Of a stretch of DNA of 64,000 nucleotides, positions 1 to 8,296 are shown one piece after another. The notes below the pieces were generated by a model. The model was given only the letters and a program-made list of their open reading frames with translations. It was not told where the DNA came from and ran no database searches. Position numbers and translations under genes: made by a program. Source of the DNA: CAUZIZ01 sp965218775 (GTDB taxonomy: Bacteria; Acidobacteriota; UBA6911; RPQK01; JAJDTT01). The stretch is taken from the NCBI GenBank assembly GCA_965218775.1, contig CBDCLS010000005.1, positions 806,001-870,000 on the forward strand. Direction: 5' to 3'. Numbering within the stretch: the stretch's first letter is position 1; every line of letters starts with the position of its first letter.

Positions 1-409
1 TCAAGCACAGGTCGATGGTGGTCGAGTCGAAGGCATAGACTGTCTCCCCCAGCTCCAGACCGAGTTGCTCGTTGGCATACAGGCGTCTGGCTTTGACAAT
101 GAGCTTCTGCGCCAAGTCGGCGTAGATACGCCAGTCCCGTGTTTCGTTGGCTTCGGCCAGGGTGCTGCGGGCCACCTCCCCGCGAAATCCCAGCGAATAG
201 AGCAGCTCGCTTCGGGAGCGCAGGCAGGCCTCGATGTCCCGCAAGCTCTCCCGGTACGTCAACTGCGCGAAGGCCATGGCCAGAAACTGGTTCCGGCACG
301 AGAAGCGGCGCACCCGGCGGTCTCCTCCGTAACGCTCGACACAGCGCTGGAACTGTTCCCGGTGAATCCCCTCCATCAGCTGGGCAAAAATCGTTCGTCT
401 TGGGTTCAT
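1..409 (-). CDS. IS4-family transposase, N-terminal part, cut by window edge
   Basis: Reading down from ATG at 409, the frame stays open to base 1 and gives about 136 residues beginning MNPRRTIFAQLMEG. The N-terminal block (roughly residues 1-75) resembles the DUF4372 domain that precedes the DDE nuclease in many IS4-family transposases. The last residues, YAFDSTTIDLCL, contain the first catalytic Asp of the DDE triad in its usual IS4 context. The rest of the protein lies outside the window. It would cut and paste its own element. The family call is from recognition of these motifs; intactness cannot be judged. Confidence 0.8.
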   Translation of the reverse strand, partial: MNPRRTIFAQLMEGIHREQFQRCVERYGGDRRVRRFSCRNQFLAMAFAQLTYRESLRDIEACLRSRSELLYSLGFRGEVARSTLAEANETRDWRIYADLAQKLIVKARRLYANEQLGLELGETVYAFDSTTIDLCL

Positions 410-562
410 GGCCAGAGACTGGACTACGCCTCTGACCGTCTGGGTACGGGGCCAAGGAGAAGCCACGAAAATTCAAATGCGTCACACCCCTTCCTCGTCG
501 CAACCTACTATACCCATGTAACTTATAGACGATCTCTACAATCTAAACCGGACAGCAGTGAC
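1..562. mobile_element. Right part of an IS4-type insertion sequence
   Basis: This covers the truncated transposase and its upstream non-coding DNA. A segment around 540-560 (ctaaaccggacagcagtg) looks like the terminal inverted repeat of IS4-type elements, so the end of the element is placed near 562. The other end is outside the window, so neither the inverted repeat pair nor the target duplication can be confirmed. The element sits just upstream of the M6-peptidase remnant and may separate it from its original promoter. Confidence 0.45.
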
Positions 563-603
563 ATCTAGTCTTAAGTGTTATTGCTATACAGGAGTAAAAA
601 GAT

Positions 604-1161
604 ATGGCATCACCTTTCATCGGCAAGACCTTCACATTTACTCAACCCGACGGAACTAACTTCGAAGTGCGCGGTTGGGGAGACCAACACTACGCCGTAT
701 TTGAGACACTAGATGGCTACACGGTTGTCAAGAATCCCGGTACGGGGTTCTTCGAAGTCGCTCAGGTATCCAGCGACGAAAGCATGCTGGAATCGGCGGC
801 CGGGCCTCCGGGCAACTTGGATGGTGTCAGCGCTTCCTTACAGCCCGGCTTGCGAATCGACCGGGAGGCGGCTCGCGCTCAAGGAATGGAGGGAGCATTG
901 CGAATGGGGGGCCGGCGATGCGCTCGACGCTGCGAAGACCGCAAGAGTCTGGCCAGGGCGGCACGCACGCTGGGCGGCCCCTTCATGGCGCCCCCACAAC
1001 GCGCAACCGTCGGAGATTTCGTAGGGCTCTGTCTTTTGATCGACTTCCCCGACGAACCTGGAGCGATTCCTCGAGGCGAAGTCGAAAGATTCTGCAACGA
1101 GCAGGGCTATTCGGGCTTTGGAAACAACGGGTCCGTCTTCGATTATTTCAGCGACAATTAG
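604..1161 (+). pseudogene. M6-family metalloprotease, N-terminal remnant broken by IS256
   Basis: The start (GKTFTFTQPDGTNFEVRGWGDQ, then AVFETLDGYTVVKNPGTGF) matches the N-terminal region of secreted M6-type (immune-inhibitor-A-like) metalloproteases. The second half (VGLCLLIDFPDEPG, then GYSGFGNNGSVFDYFSDN) is the conserved block just before the zinc site. The frame ends in TAG exactly where the neighbouring IS256 element begins, so the HExxH catalytic domain is missing. No continuation was found beyond the IS. An AGGAG ribosome site lies about nine bases before the ATG. There is no clear signal peptide. Presumed non-functional. Confidence 0.75.
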
Positions 1162-1163
1162 TA

Positions 1164-2496
1164 GCGTAACTTCTTTTCTGTAAATTCTGGTCAGGCCTGG
1201 GTCGGAAAGACAGAGGTCTGGGACAGGATTCTCCAAAAACAGAAACGTCTATCTGGCAAGGAGAATCAAATGAACCCAGACCTGGAAAAGAGAGTACCAC
1301 GGGAGATCCTGGCGGAGTTGATCGAGGAAGGAACAGAAGCCTTTCGAGGAATCCTGGAGAAGCTGTTCAACGTGGCCATGCAGTTGGAAAGAAGCGAGTT
1401 TCTGGGAGCGGAAGCGTACGAGAGAACAGCCAGTCGGCGAGGCTATCGAAACGGATTCAAAGGCAAGCGGATTCAGACTCGAGTGGGAGAGCTGCACTTG
1501 GAGATTCCACAGGTGCGTGGGTTGAGGTTTTATCCCAAGTCGCTGGAGAGGGGTTGCCGTTCGGAGAAGGCCCTGAAGCTGGCCATTGCCGAGATGTATG
1601 TGATGGGAGTCTCGACGAGGAAAGTCACCGAGATCACGGAGCAGCTGTGTGGGTTGGAGATCTCGGCCACCCAGGTCTCGAGAGTGGCCGGGATGCTGGA
1701 CGAAGAGCTGGAAGAGTTTCGAAGCCGGGAGCTGGGAGAGTATCCGATCGTGTATCTGGATGCCCACTACGAGAAGGTTCGAAGAGGCGGCAGGGTGCAG
1801 GACGTGGCCATCCTGAAAGCCATAGGAGTCAATCGTTTCGGAACGCGGGAGGTGTTGGGTCTGAGCACCAGGATCAGTGAAGCGGAGGTGCATTGGCGAG
1901 GGTTTCTGGGAGATCTGCACAAGCGTGGACTGAGAGGGGTCGAGCTGTTTGTCAGTGACGATCACGAAGGACTGAAGGCGGCCAGGCGGGCAGTTTATCC
2001 GTCGGTGCCCTGGAACCGTTGTCAGTTTCACCTGAGTAAAAACGCCCAACAATATGCTCGCCGCAAAGAGGACAAGCCCCGCATCGCCCAGGCCATGCGG
2101 GACATTTTCGATGCCCCGTCTCGAGAAGATGCCGAGGAGCTCAAGGGTAAAGTCGTCAAGAAGTTCGAAAAGATTGCACCGGAGTTCGTGAGCTGGCTGG
2201 AAGAGAACGTGGATGAAGGGCTGACAGTGTTTGATTTTCCGAGGAGCTGGTGGCGAAGGATCCGAACCATCAACGGACTGGAGAGACTGCACCGGGAGAT
2301 CCGGAGACGAACCCGGGTGGTGGGAATCTTTCCCCACGAAGCGTCGGCGCTGCGGCTCATCTCGGCTGTGCTTGCAGAGATACACGAGGAGTGGTTAACC
2401 GGCCGGCAATACCTGAACCTGGCCGGCTGGAAAACACAAGTGGAGCAATTCTTCCCTACAGGCCCTAAAGAAAATTACAGAAAAACGGTTGCTTAA
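1164..2496 (+). mobile_element. IS256-family insertion sequence
   Basis: A transposase gene lies between imperfect inverted ends: gtaacttcttttctgtaaa near 1166 on the left, and the complement of ttacagaaaaacggttgc ending near 2492 on the right (about 16 of 21 positions match). The length of about 1.3 kb fits the IS256 family. No 8-9 bp target duplication is visible at the flanks, which suggests later deletion or rearrangement. The left end abuts the truncated M6-peptidase frame. Just right of the element (2497-2515) is a short piece resembling the end of the 79-bp hairpin repeat seen at 48.8 kb. Confidence 0.8.
1270..2496 (+). CDS. IS256-family transposase
   Basis: A 408-residue Mutator-type DDE transposase of normal family length that catalyses cut/copy transposition of its element. 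Visible features are the N-terminal alpha-helical region, the first catalytic Asp in VYLDAHYEK (about residue 164), the second in LFVSDDHEGLKAA (about 230), the C/H motif WNRCQFHLSKN just after it, and the last acidic residue in the segment NGLERLHREIRRR (about 338-343). The frame is uninterrupted and probably functional. GAAGG-like purine-rich sequence (caaggagaatcaa) before the ATG gives a good ribosome site. Its stop codon lies at the very end of the right inverted repeat. Confidence 0.93.
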   Translation: MNPDLEKRVPREILAELIEEGTEAFRGILEKLFNVAMQLERSEFLGAEAYERTASRRGYRNGFKGKRIQTRVGELHLEIPQVRGLRFYPKSLERGCRSEKALKLAIAEMYVMGVSTRKVTEITEQLCGLEISATQVSRVAGMLDEELEEFRSRELGEYPIVYLDAHYEKVRRGGRVQDVAILKAIGVNRFGTREVLGLSTRISEAEVHWRGFLGDLHKRGLRGVELFVSDDHEGLKAARRAVYPSVPWNRCQFHLSKNAQQYARRKEDKPRIAQAMRDIFDAPSREDAEELKGKVVKKFEKIAPEFVSWLEENVDEGLTVFDFPRSWWRRIRTINGLERLHREIRRRTRVVGIFPHEASALRLISAVLAEIHEEWLTGRQYLNLAGWKTQVEQFFPTGPKENYRKTVA

Positions 2497-2550
2497 CCGC
2501 CAAAGCTACGTCACAGACCAACTCTCCCTTTACTCGGAGATTACGCTATC

Positions 2551-2596
2551 GTCCCCCTTCGGGGACTTCGGGGACCTTCTCTTCGCCTCAAGGCGA
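2551..2596. repeat. Two small perfect hairpins
   Basis: gtcccc-cttc-ggggac (2551-2566) and tcgcct-ca-aggcga (2583-2596) are perfect 6-bp stems with short loops, lying just right of the IS256 element. They sit in a short non-coding stretch between the IS and a decayed gene. They could be terminator stems, but no T-run follows. Confidence 0.45.
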
Positions 2597-2965
2597 GGGG
2601 TTTCCACCATCCCCGATGTCTTCCCTCTCGTGTGGGATCGGATCGACTTTGGGATCGAGGGAGGGGAAATGGGTTTGATCAACACCAAGCGAGGTCAATC
2701 CCAACGGGATTGCGTCACGCTTGAGCAACTCGAAACGCACCACCGCCACATCCCCTTCCCGGGTCGGCGGCAGCTGCAACCAGTCGCGATGTTTTCGGCC
2801 TTGGGAGCGCTGGCTATTCATTTCAATACTCAAAGATTCGGCACGAACGTAATCCGGCACGCGCAGTCGGATTCTCCGATCGCTGCGACAATGGATATCC
2901 ACCCGGCCTTCGAAAGGCAAATAGCTCTTGATCACCGGATAAACCTCCTTCGGCTTCCGCAGGAA
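2588..2965 (-). pseudogene. Remnant of GH127 (beta-L-arabinofuranosidase-like) C-terminal domain
   Basis: On the minus strand the open frame reads FLRKPKEVYPVIKSYLPFEG, then RVDIHCRSDRRIRLRVPDYV. This resembles the C-terminal beta-sandwich of GH127 / DUF1680 enzymes (typical pattern: SYLPFEG, then R(I/V)P(D/A)W). A stop codon at 2966-2968 precedes it in frame, and no catalytic barrel is present. After about RFELLKRDA the frame runs into a 25-bp repeat shared with 4471-4495, so the coding similarity ends near 2716. A decayed fragment; the family call is from memory of the motif and is tentative. Confidence 0.45.
2691..2715 (+). repeat. 25-bp repeat, copy 1 (inverted relative to copy at 4471)
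   Basis: The 25 bases here are identical to the reverse complement of 4471-4495. The core is a hairpin, aatccc-aac-gggatt. The two copies flank the dihydrodipicolinate-synthase-family gene in opposite orientation. Here the repeat lies inside the decayed GH127 frame. Confidence 0.75.
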
Positions 2966-3142
2966 CTACTCATGGTCACCCCCGTGCTGACGAGGTCTCT
3001 TGCAGATGGGACTGTTCTACCCGTTTTTCGCGCCAGGGACAACTTTGGGGCGCCATCCCGGATCCTCAGCGGGCATCAATTGATCCTTTTGTACCAGTGA
3101 TATAGCCTGGGTTTGAGTTAACCCGATCAAAGGGAGGTGTTT

Positions 3143-4201
3143 GTGAGTGCTTGGACCAGAAGAGGGTTCGTCAAGAGCGCAATCCTGGCAGCCAGTGGGC
3201 CCTGGGTGAAAGCGGCGAGCATCCGCCGGGCAAAGGAGGCCTCGAGCCTCCTGGGAACGAAGGCAGAAAGGATCTCTCGCCTCAAGGACGTACACAACTT
3301 CCTGACCACGCCGTTTCACTCCAACTACGACCTGGATGCCGAAGGTCTGGCCCGAAACGTGGCCGATCATGTCCGAAATCCCGCCAGGGACATGACCCTG
3401 GTTGTCGGCGGAGGCTTGGGCGAGCTCTTCACGCTGGACGTCGCAGAGCACAAGGAGATGGTAGCGGCGGCGGTTTCCGCAGCGGCCGGAGTACTTCCCG
3501 TGGTGGCCGGTGCGGGTGGCGGCTACCGCAACGCTCTGCGCATGGCTCGAAATGCCGAGCAGGCTGGGGCTGAGGCTGTCCTGGTCTTCGCCTATCCCTT
3601 CTCCTGTAACGAGGCTGAGGGGGCTTACGACTATCTCCGTGAGGTGACCGAGTCGGTGGGGATCGGGGTTCTGATCTATTGCTGCACCAAGGGGGACTTC
3701 TGGGAGCGGATCCTGCCGCGCCTGGCGCAACTTCCCAACGTGATCGGATTTAAAGATCCCAGTGGTGGCCTTGATCTGGGCCGGGCCCTGGGATCGCTGC
3801 TGCCTGACAACTTCCTCTGGATCGCCGAAGGGGAGTCCCACGCCGAAATGGCCCTCCCCCAGGGGGCCCGAGCCTATACCACGGCCGTGGCCACCTTTGT
3901 TCCCCGGGCCACTCGCGAGTTCTGGGCGGCGGGCATCTCCGGCGAGGTTGACAGGATGCAGAAGATCCGCAAGGCGCGCATCGATCCGGTAGTGGGTCTC
4001 CGCAGTGTCCAACCCGGCTACGGGATCAGCGGAATCAAGGTTGCCCTGGAGGCCCTGGGACGAGCGGGCGGCCCTGTACGGCCCCCGGGGACACCGGTGG
4101 CCTCCCAGGATCGCGCCACCATCGCCGCCATCGCACGGGAGCACGCCGAGCGGCCCCTCAGTGGCCAAGATGACGGACAATCGAATGGGGTTCAGTACTA
4201 G
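3143..4201 (+). CDS. Dihydrodipicolinate-synthase-family lyase/dehydratase with Tat leader
   Basis: A TIM-barrel class I aldolase-type enzyme of the DapA/NanA superfamily. The Schiff-base Lys is in VIGFKDPSGG (about residue 204), and VLIYCCTK holds the usual Tyr region. The pattern FLTTPFHSNYDLDAEGL with GGGLGELFTL near the substrate loop is closest to 5-dehydro-4-deoxyglucarate dehydratases, but the substrate is not certain. GTG at 3143 is preferred because ggagg lies five bases upstream; a GTG at 3137 would overlap that site. The N-terminus (TRRGFVKSAILAASGPWVKA) is a twin-arginine leader, unusual for this normally cytosolic family. It fits the enolase-type sugar-acid dehydratases downstream. 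Confidence 0.8.
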   Translation: MSAWTRRGFVKSAILAASGPWVKAASIRRAKEASSLLGTKAERISRLKDVHNFLTTPFHSNYDLDAEGLARNVADHVRNPARDMTLVVGGGLGELFTLDVAEHKEMVAAAVSAAAGVLPVVAGAGGGYRNALRMARNAEQAGAEAVLVFAYPFSCNEAEGAYDYLREVTESVGIGVLIYCCTKGDFWERILPRLAQLPNVIGFKDPSGGLDLGRALGSLLPDNFLWIAEGESHAEMALPQGARAYTTAVATFVPRATREFWAAGISGEVDRMQKIRKARIDPVVGLRSVQPGYGISGIKVALEALGRAGGPVRPPGTPVASQDRATIAAIAREHAERPLSGQDDGQSNGVQY

Positions 4202-4672
4202 TAAGCAATGAGTTAGTGATCAGTGAGCAGTAGGGGAATACAGTGCCGCGAATGGGTGCCTTGCCAGTATGGCGAAGCCAGGTCCGGCAGTGCCACGAAC
4301 GCCTTGACTCGTTAGCAACATGAGGCCCAGTTCCGAGAAGAGAGTCGGACAACTCGTCCGGCGCTTCCCGCGCTCGCACAATTTCCCGTGTCTCCCTATA
4401 CGCATCCCCTTCAGGGATGAAATCCAAAGGCGGTGGGCTCCCCTAGGGTTGGGAAACCCTGGGCTGGAATACGCAATCCCGTTGGGATTGACCTCTATTT
4501 TGATTCCCTCTTGAAAGTCCTAAACAGGTACTTCGATGTTTCTTTCTCGAATGGGTCCAGCGCTACTGCGGTCTAGCTGAAACTTCATTGGCTAGAGAAT
4601 CGCGAGGGAGCGGGGTCCGGCGCTTCACAACTTGTTGACAATGCTTGATTAAGATTGCACAAGCTAGCGCAG
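4202..4672. other. 470-bp non-coding interval with repeat words and two hairpins
   Basis: No convincing gene is present. Near 4203-4235 is a (CACTGCT)-type word string on the minus strand, similar to strings at 37.9 and 54.3 kb. At 4445-4460 (agggtt-ggga-aaccct) and 4475-4489 (aatccc-gtt-gggatt) are two adjacent perfect hairpins. The arrangement recalls REP-type palindrome pairs, but no transposase is next to it. The rest shows nothing recognisable. Confidence 0.6.
4471..4495 (-). repeat. 25-bp repeat, copy 2 (inverted relative to 2691)
   Basis: Exact reverse complement of 2691-2715, with similarity stopping abruptly on both sides. A second hairpin, agggtt/aaccct (4445-4460), lies 10 bases away. 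It is placed downstream of the DHDPS-family gene, so the pair brackets that gene. Confidence 0.75.
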
Positions 4673-5680
4673 CTAAGGAGCTTCCACCGCCTCTGGCTGG
4701 GCACTCTTGAGGGAGCGGACTAGAGCCTCGACTCCCAGGGTTGCCTGAAGCGCCTCTTCAGCGGACGTACTCACAGGGTGAGCACCGTCCAAGGCCTCCA
4801 GAAAATGGTCCCTCTGGTCGCGCATCACATCGTCGCGATCAGGGGTGAAGGGCTTCACACTCCGCTTCCCGGATTGTCGATCGCCATGCTCGACGGTCTG
4901 ACGAACCAGATCCACGTGTAGGTGCCCCAGTTCTCCCTGGAAGGTGTAAGAGCAGCGCGCTGGATGCGCGACGTAGTCGATGTGCACCTCTGCAAGTCTG
5001 GCGGAACCGTATTGGACCACGGCACTGAGCATATTGGGATTGCTCTCCAGGGGAAGTCCCGGAACCAGGACGCCCTGGGCATAAACGGATTGGGGTCGCT
5101 CTCCCAGTATCCAGAAGAAGGTGTCGAACCCATAGACGTAGTCGAGAGCAGCCGAGCCAAAAAGGGTCTTCTGATGTCGCGACCGGGACAGGCTCAGAGT
5201 CTCGTGGGAACCCACCTCGAAACGAGCGAAACAGACTCGACCAATCACACCGTCGCTGATCAGTCTCTTGGCGTACAGCATTTCGGGCATGAAGCGCTGG
5301 ACGAATCCGATGTTCAGCAGCTGCCCGCTCTGGAGCTGAGCCGCGATCATGGACCGTGCTCCCTCTCCGCTGTCGGAAATCGGTTTCTCGCAGAAAACAT
5401 GCGCTCCCGCTTCCAGGGCCGCGCAGGCCAGAGCGGCGTGAGAGGTTGGGGGTGTCGCAATGAAAACGATCTGGCGGGATGCGGCGACGGCTTCATGGAA
5501 ATCGCTCCACTGTCGGACTTTGGGCGCAATTTCCGCCGCCTCGGCCAATCCCTCAGGCCTGGCATCACAAACTTCTACTGACAGATCTTCTCTTTCCCGC
5601 AGCAGCCTAAGATGGCGTAGACCTATCGACCCAGTTCCGACAACAAGGGTTCTCTTCAGCATTGCCGTGGTGTCCTTCAC
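4673..5680 (-). CDS. Gfo/Idh/MocA-family NAD(P)-dependent oxidoreductase
   Basis: About 335 residues. The Rossmann motif VVGTGSIGLRHLRLL lies at the N-terminus and the family signature CEKP at about 97-100. These enzymes oxidise or reduce sugars and inositols. Unlike the other two family members in the window it has no twin-arginine leader, so it should be cytosolic. Two starts are possible: GTG at 5680, or ATG at 5662 (MLKRTLVVG), which puts the Rossmann strand right at the N-terminus as usual and has AAGGA upstream. Its start is about 20 bases downstream of the miniature element at 5702-5887, which separates it from the GH42-like gene on the same strand. Confidence 0.85.
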   Translation of the reverse strand: MKDTTAMLKRTLVVGTGSIGLRHLRLLREREDLSVEVCDARPEGLAEAAEIAPKVRQWSDFHEAVAASRQIVFIATPPTSHAALACAALEAGAHVFCEKPISDSGEGARSMIAAQLQSGQLLNIGFVQRFMPEMLYAKRLISDGVIGRVCFARFEVGSHETLSLSRSRHQKTLFGSAALDYVYGFDTFFWILGERPQSVYAQGVLVPGLPLESNPNMLSAVVQYGSARLAEVHIDYVAHPARCSYTFQGELGHLHVDLVRQTVEHGDRQSGKRSVKPFTPDRDDVMRDQRDHFLEALDGAHPVSTSAEEALQATLGVEALVRSLKSAQPEAVEAP

Positions 5681-5701
5681 TATCGGTGTGTGCCAACCTA
5701 A

Positions 5702-5887
5702 CCCGCATTTCTCATCGCCGGTCTACTACGTCGCCGCAATCATCCGTACGCCGCCCGTCCTGGCTGTGTTTCGCTCGGTCGGCCTCCTCGACGTACTGTA
5801 CAAGTACGACTGCGGAGGCCTCGGTCGCAAGCCTTGCCAGGACGGCCCTTGCGACGCCTCGCTACGACAGGCGATGAGAAATGCGGG
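5702..5887 (+). mobile_element. Miniature element, family A copy 1 (186 bp)
   Basis: A non-coding element with perfect terminal inverted repeats beginning cccgcatttctcatcgcc. It is flanked by ctaa (5698-5701) and ttaa (5888-5891), an almost perfect YTAR target duplication. The sequence is self-complementary over much of its length, with a central gtactgtacaagtac. Copies 2 and 3 are at 30260 and 37977. The right target supplies the TAA stop of the GH42-like gene (5888-5890 on the minus strand). It lacks an internal segment (cttgccacgagtggt) present in the other two copies. Confidence 0.88.
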
Positions 5888-8050
5888 TTAACTGACAAGA
5901 AGGACCCTGACTTCACCGGGCGGTATCTGCACCTTGAACCGATCCCCTTCCACCCCTAGCGCACGATCCTCAATCAGGTCCCGCGCCCTAGAGAACGTCC
6001 ATTTGGGGGCCAGCACAGTTTCGGCAACTCGGGGCTCAAGGTTGAATAAGAACATCAACACATCCTCCTGTCCGGATCGGGCCAACTGTACGATGATCCG
6101 ATCGCCTTCCGTCTCGACGGATGGTTCGACACCTAATGATCGCATCAGGGGAACCAGCACCTCATCACGAGCCGGGTCGTCGAAAGCATCCCACAGAGGT
6201 ACCGTGATCCAGCTAAAACGGTGATCCGGAGTGTGCATTCCCACCACCTCATCGCCATACCACGCAATCGGCTCAGCCTGACCTGAAAGTTGCAGCCCGA
6301 TATAGTTGCACTCCCGGGTCATCGAGACCTCACCCATCTGCAAGCGCAACCGATTGGAGCCATCGCGAATATCCTTCGCATCTACCCGGCTGTGATCCAG
6401 CGTCTTGACGCCAAACAGCTTGGATAGACCCTCTGGCGGGTCGTAGCTGAAACGGCCGTTGCCGCTGTTGGTTCCGAAGGGGCCGTCCGCTACAAGACGG
6501 GGTCCCTGGGCGCTACTTACCGTTTTTCTTATCTTCTCCACCAACTCTTTGTCGAGCACAGCCATCTTGGGAAGGTACACCACTTTATAACCGCTCCAGT
6601 CCATGCGCGGGCTGACGACGTCCACTGGAATATTGTTTTTCCACAGCGTCCCGTAGGTACCTCTCAAGGTGTCCCGGTAGTCCACCCCCGCCTTCCCGAA
6701 CTGATGCAGCAGATCGCTCTTCTCGTGATAGACGATGGCCATTTCGGCCTTGGGTACCTTGAGGGGAAGATGTGGCTTCAGCTTTTCGATCTGACGGGCC
6801 GTTGCTTCGGCCGCCGCCAAACGGGGCAGCCCTACTCCACCGAGGGAGACGAGATTCAGACCGGGAGCCTCAAAGCTCATGTACTCTGGCCGGTATTGCC
6901 AGAAAAGGGCGCCCGAGCCCCCTCGAGCCACCGCCATCCAGATGTTGATGGTGATCTCCTGGGGCGTGGTCTGCTTCTTGTGGTGCATGCTCCCGGGATT
7001 CATCCCGGCGTAGATTTCCTCATACCACCAGCGCCCGCCGACGCCGATGCTTCGCGACCAGTCGGTGGCGAAACCGATGTCACTGAAGCGGTAGGGATCG
7101 TCACCGGTGAGAACGCCATTGCTGCGTGATGAGAATCCCCAGGAGTTGAATTCCCTGGCACTGATCTCATCCCAGATTCGGGGGAAATGCGCGCCGTGCC
7201 CTCTTATCTCATGCCGATCATCCATGCTCCGAACGACCTCTACCTGCCAGTGAACCTGGTCCCGAAGATCCTCGTTCTGAAACTCATGCCACAACATCAT
7301 CTCCGCGATCGCTGAATAGGACCGGGCCGGTTCCACGTCTGCCCAGTCCCGGTAGCGCCGGTGCAGTTTCTGGTTCAACTGCTCCAGGGTGAAACGCTGC
7401 TTCAACCAGTTGCGATAGGCCGAGATCGAGTGCTCGCAGTAGCAGCCTTTGGGAAAACCGTAGTGTAGTGCCGCCGGCGCCACGCCGTCCCAAACGCTCC
7501 ACATAAGGAGATTCGGCGCGTCCTTGTAGCGGGAAACCACGGCCCGTAAGAGGCCCTCACCATACTCCCTCCACTTGGGATGATCGTAACAATGCCACTG
7601 CCGGCCCTGGGGAGCCGCATTGCCAGCCCTGGATACCGCGACCTGCCCCTCGCTCGAGACCACTCGCATGTCCGGATGCCGGCGCCTCATCCACTCGGGA
7701 GCTGCTCCATGGGTCGCAAGCGTGATATCGAACCAGACCAGCAGATCATGTTTGTGGGCCACCTCAAAGAAGCGGTCAAAGTCCTCCAGCTCATATTTTC
7801 CAGGCTGAGGTTCCATCCAGTTCCAGTAGGAGAAGGTCCGGACGATGCGCATGCCAGAACGTCGGATATCTGCGAAATCCTTGTCCCAGAACTTGGGTGG
7901 AGGCATCGGGGCGCGGTAGTACGCGACACCCAGCAGGAACTCCTTGGATAGGCCTGGGCGCTGTTGAGAGGAAGCCGACCCTGCGCTTATCGGCCAGCTG
8001 CTGGCGGTAACGGCCGTACCGGAAAGAGCAAGAAATTTCCTTCTGTTCAT
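5888..8050 (-). CDS. GH42-like glycoside hydrolase with Tat leader
   Basis: A 720-residue protein with the GH42 beta-galactosidase plan: a TIM barrel, the CYCEH cysteine pair (about 203-207), a trimerisation-like Rossmann domain (about 430-560) and a C-terminal beta domain. MNRRKFLALSGTAVTASS is a twin-arginine leader. The nucleophile Glu is probably in WYEEIYAG (343-349). The usual acid/base motif N-E is replaced by W-D in MWSVWDGVAP (184-192), so activity or mechanism may differ. Its TAA stop lies in the target duplication of the adjacent miniature element. Likely an exported galactoside or arabinoside hydrolase, or a non-catalytic relative. Confidence 0.82.
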   Translation of the reverse strand: MNRRKFLALSGTAVTASSWPISAGSASSQQRPGLSKEFLLGVAYYRAPMPPPKFWDKDFADIRRSGMRIVRTFSYWNWMEPQPGKYELEDFDRFFEVAHKHDLLVWFDITLATHGAAPEWMRRRHPDMRVVSSEGQVAVSRAGNAAPQGRQWHCYDHPKWREYGEGLLRAVVSRYKDAPNLLMWSVWDGVAPAALHYGFPKGCYCEHSISAYRNWLKQRFTLEQLNQKLHRRYRDWADVEPARSYSAIAEMMLWHEFQNEDLRDQVHWQVEVVRSMDDRHEIRGHGAHFPRIWDEISAREFNSWGFSSRSNGVLTGDDPYRFSDIGFATDWSRSIGVGGRWWYEEIYAGMNPGSMHHKKQTTPQEITINIWMAVARGGSGALFWQYRPEYMSFEAPGLNLVSLGGVGLPRLAAAEATARQIEKLKPHLPLKVPKAEMAIVYHEKSDLLHQFGKAGVDYRDTLRGTYGTLWKNNIPVDVVSPRMDWSGYKVVYLPKMAVLDKELVEKIRKTVSSAQGPRLVADGPFGTNSGNGRFSYDPPEGLSKLFGVKTLDHSRVDAKDIRDGSNRLRLQMGEVSMTRECNYIGLQLSGQAEPIAWYGDEVVGMHTPDHRFSWITVPLWDAFDDPARDEVLVPLMRSLGVEPSVETEGDRIIVQLARSGQEDVLMFLFNLEPRVAETVLAPKWTFSRARDLIEDRALGVEGDRFKVQIPPGEVRVLLVS

Positions 8051-8082
8051 GCGCTGAGTATACAGTTCTAGCTAAGTGTTCT

Positions 8083-8277
8083 TCATCCAGAAATTGTGGG
8101 GATCATTCGAGAAGGACTAGGCATGAACACCGATCGCAGCGTGTTGCGGATCGAAGGGAAACTACTGGAGAGGTCCCGAAGAAACTGCTCCTCGGTCAAC
8201 CCAGAGACAGCCAGCATCATCCGATTCTTGGCCCAGTAGTTAAACTCGATCAGAACTCTTAAATCGTCGAATTCCAT
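8083..8277 (-). pseudogene. DinB-family protein, N-terminal remnant
   Basis: The frame from ATG 8277 reads MEFDDLRVLIEFNYWAKNRM, then MLAVSGLTEEQFLRDLSSSF. This is the first helices of the DinB four-helix-bundle family (usual length about 160 residues). After LRSVF it diverges and stops at about 65 residues, so the metal-binding histidines are lost. The sequence at the break (agtgttcttcatccagaaattgtg, about 8075-8100) vaguely resembles an end of the family B miniature elements, which might explain the truncation. Non-functional. Confidence 0.6.
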
Positions 8278-8296
8278 TGCGCGAAGACGATCCTCT

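Noticed and set aside
8072..8105. Possible end of a family B miniature element
   Set aside because: Only about 25 bases resemble the family B end and no matching second end or target duplication was found; mentioned only as a possible cause of the DinB truncation.
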